Of a stretch of DNA of 64,000 nucleotides, positions 23,059-33,714 are shown in pieces. Position numbers and translations under genes: made by a program. Every line of letters begins with the position of its first letter. The first letter of the stretch is position 1. The DNA lies in NCBI RefSeq assembly GCF_963924675.1, contig NC_089220.1, positions 62,072,639 to 62,136,638 of the forward strand, written 5' to 3'. The stretch comes from Phocoena phocoena. Taxonomy: Eukaryota > Chordata > Mammalia > Artiodactyla > Phocoenidae. The notes beneath the pieces are model-generated. The model did not search any database and was not told the DNA's origin. It worked only from the letters and a program-made list of their open reading frames with translations.

Positions 23059-23961
23059 ATGAAAAGGCAGAGGGCTATGTACCAGATGAAGGAACAAGAT
23101 AAAACCCCAGAAAAACAACTAAATGAAGTGGAGATAGGCAAACTTCCAGAAAAAGAATTCAGAATAATGATAGTGAAGATGATCCAGGACCTCGGAAAAG
23201 AATGGAGGCAAAGGTCGAGAAGATGCAAGAAATGTTTAACAAAGATCTAGAAGAATTAAAGAACAAACAAACAGAGATGAACAATACAATAACTGAAATG
23301 AAAACTACACTAGAAGGAATCAGTAGCAGAATAACTGAGGCAGAAGAACGGATAAGTGACCTGGAAGACAGAATGGTGGAATTCACAGCTGCGGAACAGA
23401 ATAAAGAAAAAAGAATGAAACGAAATGAAGACAGCCTAAGAGACCTCTGGGACAACATTAAATGCAACAACATTCGCATTATAGGGGTCCCAGAAGGAGA
23501 AGAGAGAGAGAAAGGACCTGAGAAAATATTGAAGAGATTATAGTTGAAAACTTCCCTAACACGGGAAAGGAAATAGCCACCCAAGTCCAGGAAGTGAAGA
23601 GAGTCCCATACAGGATAAACCCAGGGAGAAACATGCCGAGACACATAGTAATCAAATTGGCAACAATTAAAGACAAAGAAAAATTATTGAAAGCAGTAAG
23701 GGAAAAATGGCAAATAACATAAAAGGGAACTCCCATAGGTTAACAGCTGATTTTTCAGCAGAAACTCTACAAGCCAGAAGGGAGTGGCATGATATACTTA
23801 AAGTGATGAAAGGAGGGAACCTACAACCAAGATTACTCTATCCAGCAAGGATGTCATTCAGATTCGATGGAGAAATCAATAGCTCTACAGCCAAGCAAAA
23901 CCTAAGAGAATTCAGCACCACCAAATCAGCTCTACAACAAATGCTAAAGGAACTTCTCTAA
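23059..23961 (+). pseudogene. L1 ORF1 (RNA-binding chaperone), broken
   Basis: L1 ORF1p is a trimeric nucleic-acid chaperone that packages L1 RNA. The chosen start (23059, MKRQRAMYQMKEQDKTPEKQ) matches the family N-terminus; the open frame continues upstream to 22654 into non-family sequence. A heptad-rich coiled coil spans roughly 23190-23400, the RRM region follows ('DSLRDLWDNIKCNNIRIIGV' near 23440), and the C-terminal domain ends '...FSTTKSALQQMLKELL' with TAA at 23959-23961. Three apparent single-base losses shift the frame, near 23200, 23530 and 23745. A TAA near 23720, in 'CAAATAACATAAAAGGG', also interrupts it. No intact protein can be made. The 5' UTR lies upstream and ORF2 begins 53 bases downstream. 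Confidence 0.88.
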
Positions 23962-24014
23962 GTGGGAAACACAAGAGAAGAAAAAGACCTACAAAACCAA
24001 ACCCAAAACAATTA

Positions 24015-27000
24015 ATGGTAATAGGAACATACATATCGATAATTCCCTTAAATGTGAAGGGATTGAATGCTCCAACCTAAAGACACAGGCTTGCTGAATG
24101 GATACAAAAACTAGACCCATATATATGCTGTCTACAAGAGACCCACTTAAGAACTAGGGATACATACAGAATGAAAGTGAGGGGATGGAAAAAGATATTC
24201 CATGCAAATGGAAATCAAAAGAAAGCTGGAGTAGCAATACTCATATCAGATAAAATAGACTTTAAAATAAAGAATGTTACAAGAGACAAGGAAGGACACT
24301 ACATAATGATCAAGGGATCAATCCAAAAAGAGATATAACAATTATAAATATATATGCACCCAACATAGGAGCATGTCAATACATAAGGCAACTGCTAACA
24401 GCTATAAAAGAGGAAATTGACAGTAACACAATAATAGTGGGGGACTTTAACACCTCACTTACACCAATGGACAGATCATGCCAACAGAAAATTAATAAGG
24501 AAACACAAGCTTTAAATGACACAATAGACCAGATAGACTTAATTGATATTTGTAGGACATTCCATCCAAAAAGAGCAGATTACACTTTCTTCTCAAGTGT
24601 GCACGGAGCATTCTCCAGGATAGATCACATCTTGGGTCACAAATCAAGCCTCAGTAAATTTAAGAAAATTGAAATCATATCAAGCAACTTTTCTGACCAC
24701 AATGCTTTGAGATTAGAAATGAATTACAAGGAAAAAGTGTAAAAAACAGAAACACATGGAGGGTAAACAATATGTTACTAAATAACCAAGAGATCACTGA
24801 AGAAATCAAAGAGGAAAGCAAAAAATACCTAGAGACAAATGACAAGGAAAACACGATGATCCAGAACCTATGGGATGCAGCCAAAGCAGTTCTAAGAGGG
24901 AAGTTTATAGCTATACAAGCCTACCTCAAGAAACAAGAAAAATCTCAAATAAACAATCTAACCTTACACCTAAAGGAACTAGAGAAAGAAGAACAAACAA
25001 AACCCAAAGTTAACAGAAGGAGAGAAATCGTAAAGATCAGAGCAGAAATAAATGAAATAGAAACAAAGAAAGCAATAACAAAGATCAATAAAACTAAAAG
25101 CTGGTTCTTTGAGAAGATAAAATGATAAACCACTAGCCAGACTCACCAAGAAAAAGAGGGAGAGGAGTCAAATCAATAAAATTAGAAATGAAAAAGGAGA
25201 AGTTACAACAGACACTGCAGAAATACAAAGCATCCTAAGAGACTACTACTGGCAACTCTATGCCAATAAAATGGACAACCTGGAAGAAATGGACAAATTT
25301 GTAGAGAGGTATAACCTTCCAAGACTGAACCAGGAAGAAATAGAAAATATGAACAGACCAATCACAAGTAATGAAATTGAAACTGTCATTAAAAACCTTC
25401 CAACAAACAAAAGTCCAGGACCAGATGGCTTCACAGGTGAATTCTATCAAACATTTAGAGAAGAGCTAACACCCATCCTTCTCAAATGCTTGCAAAAAAT
25501 TGCAGAGGAGGGAACACTCCCAAACTCATTCTATGAGGCCACCATCACCCTGATACCAAAACCAGACAAAGATACTACAAAAAACGAATATTATAGACCA
25601 ATATCACTGATGAATATAGATGCAAAAATCCTCACCAAAATGCTAGCAAACAGAATCCAACAACACATTAAGAGGATCATACAGCATGATCAAGTGGGAT
25701 TTATCCCAGGGATGCAAGGATTCTTCAGTATGCATGAATCAATCAATGTGATATACCATATTGACAAATTGAAGAAGAAAAACCATATGATCATCTCAAT
25801 AGATGCAGGAAAAGCTTTTGACAAAATTCAACACCCATTTATGATAAAAACTCTCCAGAAAGTGGGCATAAAGGGAAACTACCTCAACATAATAAAGGCC
25901 ATATATGACAAACCCGCAGCAAATATCATTGTCAATTGTGAAAACCTGAAAGCATTTCCTCTAAGATCAGGAACAAGACAAGGTTGTCCACTCTCACCAC
26001 TATTATTCTACATAGTATTGGAAGTTTTAGCCACAGCAATCAGAGAAGAAAAACAAATAAAAGGAATACAAATGGGAAAAGAAGTAAAACCGTCACTGTT
26101 TGCAGATGACATGATACTATACGTAGAGAATCCTAAAGATGCCACCAGAAAACTATTAGAGCTAACCAATGAATTCGGTAAAGTTGCAGGATACACAATT
26201 AATGCACAGAAATCTCTTGCATTCCTATACACTAATGATGAAAAATCTGAAAGAGAAATTAAGGAAACACTCCCATTTACCATTGCAACAATAAGAATAA
26301 AATACCTAGGAATAAACCTACCTAGGGAGAAAAAAGATCTGTATGTAGAAAACTATAAGACACTGATGAAAGAAATTAAAGATGATACGAAGAGACAGAG
26401 AGATATACCATGTTCTTGGATTGGAAGAATCAATATTGTGAAAATGACTATACTACCCAAAGCAATCTACAGATTCAGTGCAATCCCTATCAAATTACCA
26501 ATGGCATTTTTTACAGACCTAGAACAAAAAATCTTAAAATTTGTATGGAGAAAAAAAAGACCCTGAATAGCCAAAGCAGTCTTGAGGGAAAAACATGGAG
26601 CTGGAGGAATCAGACTCCCTGACTTCAGACTATACTTCAAATCTACAGTAATCAAGACAATATGGTACTGGCACAAAAACAAAAATATAGATCAGTGGAA
26701 CAAGATAAAAAGCACAGAGATAAACCCACGCACCTATGGTCAACTAATCTATGACAAAGGAGGCAAGGATATACAATGGAGAAAAGACAGTCTCTTCAAT
26801 AAGTGGTGCTGGGAAAACTGAACAGCTACATGTAGAAGAATAAAATTAGAACATTCCCTAACACCATACAGGAAAATAAACTCAAAATGGATTAGAGACC
26901 TAAATGTAAGACTGGACACTATAAAACTCTTAGAGGAAAACATAGGAAGAACATTCTGACATAAATCACAGCAAGGTCTTTTTTCTTTTTGCGGTACGTG

Positions 27001-28028
27001 GGTCTCTCACTGTTGTGGCCTCTCCTGTTGCGGAGCACAGGCTCCGGATGCACAGGCTCTGCGGCCATGGCTCACGGGCCCAGTCGCTCTGTGGCATGTG
27101 GGATCTTCCTGGACCAGGGCACAAACCTGTGTCCCCTGCATCAGCAGGCGGACTCTCAACCACTGCACCACCAGGGAAGCCCAGCAAGGTCTTTTTTGAT
27201 CCACCTCCTACAGTAATGGAAATAAAAACAAAAATAAACAAATGGGACCTAATGAAACTTAAAAGCTTTTGCACAGCAAAGGAAACCATAAACAAGCTGA
27301 AAAGACAACCTTTAGAATGGGAGAAAATATTTGCAAACAAATCAATGGACAAAGAATTAATGTCCAAAATATATAAACAGCTCAATATTAAAAAGAAGAA
27401 ACAACCCAATCCAAAAATGGGAAGACCTAAATAGGCTTTTCTCCAAAGAAGACATACAGATGGCCAAGAAGCACATGAAAAGCTGTTCAGCATCACTAAT
27501 TATTAGAGAAATGCAAATCAAAATACAATGAGGTATCACCTCACACCAGTCAGAATGGGCATCATCAGAAAATCTACAAACAACAAATGCTGGAGAGGGT
27601 GTGGAGAAAAGGGAACCCTCTTGCATTGTTGGTGGAAATGTAAATTGATAGAGCCACTATGGAGAACAGTATGGAGGTTCCTTAAGAAACTAAAAATAGA
27701 ATTGCCATATGACCCAGCCAACCCACCGCTGGGCATATACCCAGAGAAAACCATAATTCAAAAAGACAAATGCACTCCAATGTTCATTGCAGCACTATTT
27801 ACAATAGCCAGGTCATGGAAGCAACCTAAATGCCCATTGACAGATGAATGGATAAAGAAGATGTGGATAAAGAAGATATATGCAGTGGAATATTACTCAG
27901 CTATGAAAAGGAACGAAATTGGGTCATTTGTAGAGACTTGGATGGATCTAGAGACTGTCATACAGAGTGAAGTAAGTCAGAAAGAGAAAAACAAATATCG
28001 TATATTAACGCATATATGTGGAACCTAG
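24015..28028 (+). pseudogene. L1 ORF2 (endonuclease / reverse transcriptase), broken and split by a SINE
   Basis: ORF2p nicks the target and copies L1 RNA there. The start ATG at 24015 opens the usual MVIGTY segment. The apurinic-type endonuclease keeps GDFN (24440-24451) and SDH (24692-24700). The reverse transcriptase lies in a 431-codon open frame at 25271-26563. It keeps the motif A aspartate (codon 25802-25804) and FADD (26099-26110). The cysteine-rich C-terminal region ('[18 protein letters not shown]', 27588-27641) is also recognisable. Breaks: a TAA at 24078 in the endonuclease, frameshifts near 24330, 24740, 25125 and 26955, TGA at 26564-26566 (looks like CGA-to-TGA decay), TGA at 26819-26821 (former Trp codon), and a SINE at 26985-27181. 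A 15-bp tandem duplication sits near 27850-27879. The frame ends at 28028. Confidence 0.9.
26969..27197 (-). mobile_element. CHR-type SINE (short form) with perfect 16-bp duplication, inside L1 ORF2
   Basis: The SINE body is about 26985-27181 in minus orientation, bracketed by cagcaaggtctttttt at 26969-26984 and 27182-27197 with no mismatch. The tail is T-rich on the plus strand, then 'GCGGTACGTGGGTCTCTC', and the head is at 'CACCACCAGGGAAGCCC'. It is the innermost and so the latest insertion of the 20-28.8 kb nest. Confidence 0.96.
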
Positions 28029-28104
28029 AAAAATGGTACAGATGAACCAGTTTGCAGGGCAGAAATTGAGACACAGATGTAGAGAACAAACGTATGGACC
28101 CCAA

Positions 28105-28134
28105 GGGGGGAAAGCGGTGGGGTGGTGGGGGTGG
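28105..28134 (+). other. G-quadruplex-prone tract in L1 3' UTR
   Basis: G-runs of 6, 4 and 5 bases plus shorter GG steps are separated by short spacers. G-rich, quadruplex-capable tracts are a known feature of mammalian L1 3' UTRs. The matching C-rich strand is visible in the antisense L1 at about 16622-16650. Confidence 0.7.
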
Positions 28135-28215
28135 TCGTGTGATGAATTGGGAGATTGGGATTGACATGTATACACTGATGTGTATAAAATTGATGACTAA
28201 TAAGAACCTGCCGCA

Positions 28216-28262
28216 TAAAAAAATAAATTAAAAAAAAAGTAACATGACTGCTTAAAAAAAAA
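28216..28262 (+). other. L1 double A-tail with a 15-nt insert
   Basis: The expected L1 end (AATAAATTAAAAAAAAA) is followed by gtaacatgactgctt and then a second A-run that abuts the target duplication. The arrangement of A-tract, foreign bases and A-tract is that of a short 3' transduction. Confidence 0.7.
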
Positions 28263-28800
28263 GATATTACTGTGATTTATGTCAGAGTGTTTTCCCTATG
28301 TTTTTCTCTAAGAGTTTTATAGTATCTGGCCTTACACTTAGGTCTTTAATCCATTTTGAGTTTATTTTTGTGTATGGTGTTAGGGAGCGTTCTAATTTCA
28401 TTCTTTTACATGTAGCTGTCCTGTTTTCCCAGCACCACTTATTGAAGATACTTTTATTCTCCACTGTATATTCTCGCCTCCTTTGTCATAGATTAGGTGA
28501 CCATAGATGTGTGGGTTTATCTCTGGGCTTTCAATCCTGTTCCATTGATCTACATTTTGTTTCTGTACCAGTACCCTATCATTTTGATTACTGTAGCTTT
28601 GTAGTATAATCTGAAGTCAGGGAGCTTGATTCCTCCAGCCCTGGTTTTCTTTCTCAAGATTACTTTGGCTATTCAGGGTCTTTTGTGTTTGCATACGAAT
28701 TGTAACTTTTTGTTCTAATGTTGTGAAAAATGCCACTGGTAATTTAATGGGGAGTGCACTGAATCTGTAGACTGCTTTGGGTAGTATAGGGCTTATATTT

Positions 28801-29599
28801 TAATAGAAGAGGGAATAAAGTTATTTGCTCACCCTGCACACATAACAGCTTTTATTTATTTATTTAGTGGAAATTCATATGACTGCATAACCTAGTCATA
28901 GAAGGATACAAACTTATTAAGTACTGACACATGATATAAACAGTAAATGGAAATATTAGCAAGATAATAAAGACCTGAGTTTCAAATGGACTTCAACCAA
29001 GAATACTTTAATCATGCCCACATATATTTTATTTACTTTGTTTTCTTGAAAGTTCACTTTCTATTTGCTGTTTCCTTGGGAGGGATGTCTTTGATCTCAA
29101 TTTCTAAGTTTGTTTTTTCCAGGCAGTGGACTCTGAGACTGAGGGGAACTGAAGTTTTGAAACTTACAAGTTATTTGGGGACTTACTCTGTATGTGGCTG
29201 CCATGGTTACATCTAATACCATGATAAATGCACGCAGGTTCTCTCCCCACTAGTCCCAGAGCCCTTTCTCTGGCCAGGCACCCAGTGTACTTGTTCCAGA
29301 ATATTCTTGCAACTTGGCCCTTTTTCTTCATCTTGGGCTGCTGCCATTGTTGCCTGTACCTCTTGGGGTTCCTTTGCCCTCAGGGCTGTGGTTGCACAGT
29401 GGATTTTCTCCAACCTTCCCAAGTGTGTTCCTTAAAAGTTTGTTCCCACTAGCATTCAAGTTGGAGTACATGTCCTTTCGTATTTGGGGGTTTATATCTG
29501 GTAGGCATTTGAGAAAGACAGAGGTAATTCCTTTCCCAATGCAATGCTCAGTATACTTCTTCCCCCAGATGAGTGGCACTCTACCAGCCACCTTCTAGG
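28801..29599. other. Unassigned block with overlapping open frames on both strands
   Basis: Overlapping frames of 60-94 codons run across 28986-29598 on both strands, for example minus 29328-29591 and plus 29314-29598. None resembles a protein or repeat that I recognise. The local base composition is more balanced than in the flanks. It could be part of an unrecognised old LTR or a decayed processed copy. Confidence 0.3.
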
Positions 29600-30655
29600 T
29601 CAATAATGAATTTATTCATATCCCAATGACAATTGATCAAATTTAACATGCATTTTAATTAAAACCCCTAATAAACTAGAAAGAGAAGAAAATGTTAATC
29701 AAATGATGCAGCGTATTTATCAGAAAGGGACTGCAAACATCAAACGTAACGATAGAAAACATGAGAGGCCTTCCTTTTAAAGTCAGGAAGGTGGCGCTCT
29801 TCCGGAGAGTCCAGGCAACACACAAGAAAAAAAATTTTAAAAGATGCATAAAGTTTGCAAAGGGAAGGATGATATTTTTATTTAGTCTAAAAGAATCATC
29901 TAAAAATAATTAAACTAATAAATTCAGTAAGAGGAGCAAACAATAAAAGCATAAAAATCAATCATTTTCTGGTAAAACATCAAAAATGTCAAAATGTCCA
30001 AAAATACGTGGGGGGCTATTGTACATGAGAGAAAAACTCACACACAATAGCCCCCAAACACGTGCAAAAATGGACTTCAGAATCTGTACTGAAGAAACAA
30101 CTACAGAACTTTACTAAAGTACATAAAATAAAAATTGAATAATTGGAGAGAAATACCAGGTTCCTAGAAGGAAAAACTTCATATTGTAAATATATCAACA
30201 CTCTCTGAAATAGTCTGTAAATGTAACATAATTTTAATAAACGTCCAAATCATTGTTTTTGGAGATTAGGGGATTTATTAGTTAATGTTAAGTTTTATCT
30301 GTAAGAATAAATGGGTGATAACACTCAGGAAATTCTGAGGAAGAAAAATACATTGAAAAGAAAAATAACTTCAAAATTTCAGAATAGCAGGGTATTGGTA
30401 TCCAAATAGATACATGGATCTTCAGAACTGAGTGAGAAGTCCAAAAACAGACCCATGTGTATATTGGAAATTACAGTATGATGAGAGGCATTTCATACTA
30501 TCAAGGAAACAATATTTAATTAAAAATATTATACAATGAATTGTAATTTTTGATAAAAATGAAATTAGTGTCCTACCTCACATCACACCCAAAATAAATT
30601 CCAAAAGGATTAAAAATTTAAGTATTAAAGTATTGAAACCTTACATTATTTGAAA
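29600..30655 (+). repeat. Very old L1M ORF2 remnant, sense
   Basis: 'GACTGCAAACATCAAACG', 'CCTTCCTTTTAAAGTCAGGAA' and, further on, 'CTACCTCACATCACACCC' plus 'AAGGATTAAAAATTTAAG' follow L1 ORF2 order with heavy decay and deletions. There is no usable open frame. Confidence 0.55.
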
Positions 30656-30689
30656 TATATATATTTCCTCTTACATTTATTGATTGATT

Positions 30690-31293
30690 TAGCTTGGGGC
30701 ATGTAGTGGATGCCAGGAGGCAGGCACTGTTCCTCCTGCTTCCGGGGCTGTTGAGTGCTAATGGCTCACAGCTGCATTCCTTGTGTGAAATGCCCTCAGC
30801 TCAGTGGCTCTCATCTGGGGGCAGTTATACCCCCAGGAGCCACTGGCAATATCTGGAGGCATTTTGATTAGCTGGTGGTGAGGAGGGGAGTGCTACTGGC
30901 ATTTAGTAAGTGGAGGCCAGAGATCTTGCTAACCATCCTATAATGCACAGGACAGCTCTTTGCCCCAACAAGAAATTATCTGGTCCAAAATGACGATAGT
31001 GCCACTATGGAGAAATCCTGACCTAGCCAAGGGAAGCTGTCTTGCCTAATGTTATACCCCCTGCCCAGTGCCAGTCCACATCCAGTGCAGTGCTACAAAA
31101 CCCTGGCCCCTTTGCCTCACTTTGGGATAACTGTGGACTGAAGTCTCTGTGGCACCTGCATTGCAGTTCAATTTTTCTTCTGCCCAGTCCTGCTTCCTTC
31201 ACTTTCTTACAGGTGTTGTTTCAATAAATTCCCCAATAAACATCCTGCAAGCAAATCTCTATCTCAGGGTTTATTTCTCAGGAACCTAAGACA
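30690..31293 (+). mobile_element. ERVL-like LTR, split by MER20
   Basis: The right part (31021-31293) carries 'CTTACAGGTGTTGTTTCAAT', AATAAATTCCCCAATAAAC with two overlapping polyadenylation signals, and a CA end at 31292-31293. A primer-binding site follows two bases later. The left part (about 30690-30801) has 'CATTCCTTGTGTGAAATGCC'. A MER20 element lies between them. The 5' edge is uncertain. Confidence 0.65.
30802..31020 (+). mobile_element. MER20 (hAT-Charlie MITE)
   Basis: It starts CAGTGGCTCTCATCTGGGGG. 'GGCAATATCTGGAGGCATTTT', 'GTGCTACTGGCATTTAGTA', 'ATAATGCACAGGACAGC' and 'GAGAAATCCTG' follow in order, matching MER20 in order and in length (219 bp). It interrupts the ERVL LTR. Confidence 0.88.
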
Positions 31294-31295
31294 GT

Positions 31296-31310
31296 TGGTA
31301 CCAGGAATGG
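31296..31310 (+). other. Retroviral primer-binding site, tRNA-Leu(UAA)-like
   Basis: TGGTACCAGGAATGG lies two bases after the LTR's terminal CA. It matches 14 of 15 positions of the complement of the mammalian tRNA-Leu(UAA) 3' end as I recall it. A leucine primer is the naming feature of ERV-L elements. Confidence 0.7.
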
Positions 31311-31702
31311 TCCAGGAAACTGTCCAATAGGATTTTGAGGCTGGTTTATGCAGTGTCCAGCTGGTAATTAGGACCCCATGATTGGTGCTAAGTGAAGGAC
31401 TGATAAGCCTGGCATGCTATATCAATGCAATTGTTAGTACTTTTACCGGAAGTGAACTGGAGAAGGTGCCAGTAGAAGGGAATGTACTGACAGGTACAAA
31501 CTCTCAGGTGTTTGCGAGGAACAGGAAAAGTACTCCTTTAAGGACTGTGGAATCTGTTGACTATTGCTGGCTGTTATCAATATTTTTGAGAAAGACAATG
31601 AAAGGTAGAGGGATAATTAATCACCAGTTAAGGGCGAAATGTGAAAGTCGGAGGGCCTCCTTCGCTGTTCCTACAACTGCAGGGCAGACAGTGCTGAGGG
31701 TT

Positions 31703-31993
31703 AAAAAAAAAAAGATATGCTGTGATTTATGTCAGAGTGTTTTCCCTATGTTTTTCTCTAAGAGTTTTATAGTATCTGGCCTTACACTTAGGTCTTTAAT
31801 CCATTTTGAGTTTATTTTTGTGTATGGTGTTAGGAAGTGTTCTAATTTCATTCTTTTACATGTAGCTGTCCTGTTTTCCCAGCACCACTTATTGAAGATA
31901 CTGTTTTTCTCCACTGTATATTCTTGCCTCCTTTGTCATAGATTAGGTGACCATAGGTGTGTGGGTTTATCTCTGGGCTTTCAATCCTGTTCC
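31703..31993 (-). repeat. L1 ORF2 piece, near-identical to 28254-28543
   Basis: The antisense L1 segment here and the one at 28254-28543 share an A-run plus 'AGATAT' at the left and 'TCAATCCTGTTCC' at the right. By eye they differ at fewer than ten positions over about 290 bases. The right edge abuts a 28-bp hairpin. There is no poly(T) start and no target duplication, so ordinary L1 insertion does not explain it well. Confidence 0.75.
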
Positions 31994-32020
31994 TTTTACA
32001 CTTAATTTTAAGTGTAAAAG
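31993..32020. repeat. Perfect 12-bp-arm hairpin at the junction
   Basis: cttttacactta (31993-32004) and taagtgtaaaag (32009-32020) are exact reverse complements around a 4-base loop. The hairpin sits exactly where the L1 piece returns to the ERVL relic. Confidence 0.9.
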
Positions 32021-33714
32021 ATGAAAGCTGACTTCTCAACCCCAACAAGTCTCCTACACCAAGATCAGGGCCCTGATTGAGAAGGAGAGGGATCCTGGGA
32101 CTTGAGATGGGGACACCTGGGTCACTGCACTCAAGAACTTTCAAAACACAGACAAATTTGAACCCTTTAGACCTGCATAAGAGAGCCACTCCTCCCTGCT
32201 AAAGGCTAGTGTCCCTTCCCACCCCCTAAAGATGACTCAGAGGTCTCTGCTCAATAGATCACACAGGTCCTGCTCAGGATCTATGCTCACCTTCCCTCCT
32301 GGCCATCAGACCAATCACTAGGATCAAGTCATGAACATAACCCAGCTGGGGAAGTAAGTGCTGGGCCTGTAAGGGAGGAAAGGAATTAGATGCAGAAGGA
32401 TCTTTGGGACCTAGCCAAAATGTATTGACAGAAGCCAGTATGGTATTATGAGACTGGAGCCTAAAGATTCTGGATAAAATGGGGGTGGAATGTAAAGTTG
32501 GATAAAGAAGAGTTTCTCAGTAAAAGAACACTTGCCTGGGACACAGATTATTTTATTCCTGGCAAGAACCCCAGGAGACAGTGCTAGTGTGCTCTAGGAA
32601 GCTTGGAAAAAGCAAGAGCCCACATTTAAATGAGAAGTCCAGGACAGGTGGAAACAAAACACACAGAGAAATGGGCATTCCAGAACAGATATGCTCTGTA
32701 AGACTGGAAATAAGCACTGATGGATAGGGCCTGGAGGACATTCTATTTACCAAAATGATAAGGAATGTGCTGGTGGGGAGGCCATTAGCGTTACTGAGAA
32801 GCTCAGGGATGACTGTCCTCTGTAGGCCACAGCTCACAGTAGAAAATTTCTTACAAAACCGGTCATAGTAGAATGCGGCTGATAGTATCCTGCAAATGTA
32901 GGGGCAAGATGTTGGCACTTAACTGTCAGTAGCAAGATGAACACAGTTCTTGTAATGAGCAGTCAGATTGGAGTGGCAGCCAGCATGGTCTGACATTCAG
33001 AGAGTGATAGAGATGGTTCATAGAACGTGGTGGTCCCAGGGGCTGGCTGGCTGGACAGCTGACAAAGATACTTCTTAATTTATACACTCAAAAGAAATCA
33101 AGGATAAATAATCAAGATGGTAAGAGCAGCCACCCCAATAAAAAAAACAAAAAACAGTGATTCTCTGCCTATTTTCTGGACCTGAGCCGGTTCTCAGATC
33201 CTGAATCCATTCACTGAATTCGAGGTGATGACCCTGTGTCATCATGGCTAGTGTATAGAGTAATGATCCCCCTAGGCCTTCCCCAGTGGGACCTATGGCC
33301 ATTTACGAAGGTAAATGTAGTGTGGATAATGCAGAACACCCAGACATTTTGATGACAGTTGGACACGAGGTTTCAATTGATACCGATACCTGGTGACCTG
33401 AAGTGTTTGAATAACCCTCTTATTGGTGGGGAATGTGTAAAAAACCAGAGGAAGAATGGGGTCCTGAGCAGGAACTGAGATCTAACCAGTGGTCATTTTG
33501 CTAGTCACTGAATGTTTATTTGTAATGAACATCTCTGGGAGTTGGAAGAACCTTCTTTTTGGTTCATTCTTCTGTGGAATAAGATATATCATAGTTGGAA
33601 AGGCCAAGTGGAAGCCTCTGAACCTGCTTCCTCCCCTACCAAGCTATTAATCAACAGCATGATCACATCCTGGGGTGAATGGCAGAGATTAATGTCACCC
33701 TTAGAGATGTCACC

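Larger units (their letters stand above)
22158..28256 (+). mobile_element. Full-length L1 retrotransposon, sense, containing a SINE
   Basis: The 5' end begins agattggttcaagatggcgg and the 3' end is an A-rich tail at 28256. An imperfect 16-bp target duplication brackets it: aaaaaagatattgctg (22142-22157) and aaaaaagatattactg (28257-28272). It holds a 5' UTR of about 0.9 kb, ORF1, a short spacer, ORF2, a 3' UTR with a G-rich tract, and a tail with a 15-nt foreign insert. Without the internal SINE it is about 5.9 kb. Both ORFs carry frameshifts or stops, several of them CpG- or single-base-type, so it is no longer autonomous. The sequence is far less decayed than the L1M relics around it. Confidence 0.93.
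20010..28800 (-). mobile_element. Host antisense L1, split into three parts by later insertions
   Basis: A 5'-truncated L1 on the minus strand survives as 20021-20097 (3' end with T-run), 21070-22157 (3' UTR and end of ORF2) and 28273-28789 (ORF2 interior). Joined in order these pieces read as a continuous L1. The outer target duplication is ggcttacattt (20010-20020) against ggcttatattt (28790-28800). The first gap is a Tigger-like element and the second a full-length sense L1. ORF2 fragments carry stops, so the copy is dead. It must be older than both of its passengers. Confidence 0.85.

Noticed and set aside
25271..26566. The 431-codon open frame as a host gene
   Set aside because: It carries reverse-transcriptase motifs and sits inside a full-length L1 bracketed by target duplications, so it is L1 ORF2.
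20010..28800. Treating the three antisense L1 parts as separate insertions
   Set aside because: They join in order, share one outer target duplication, and the intervening elements carry their own duplications.
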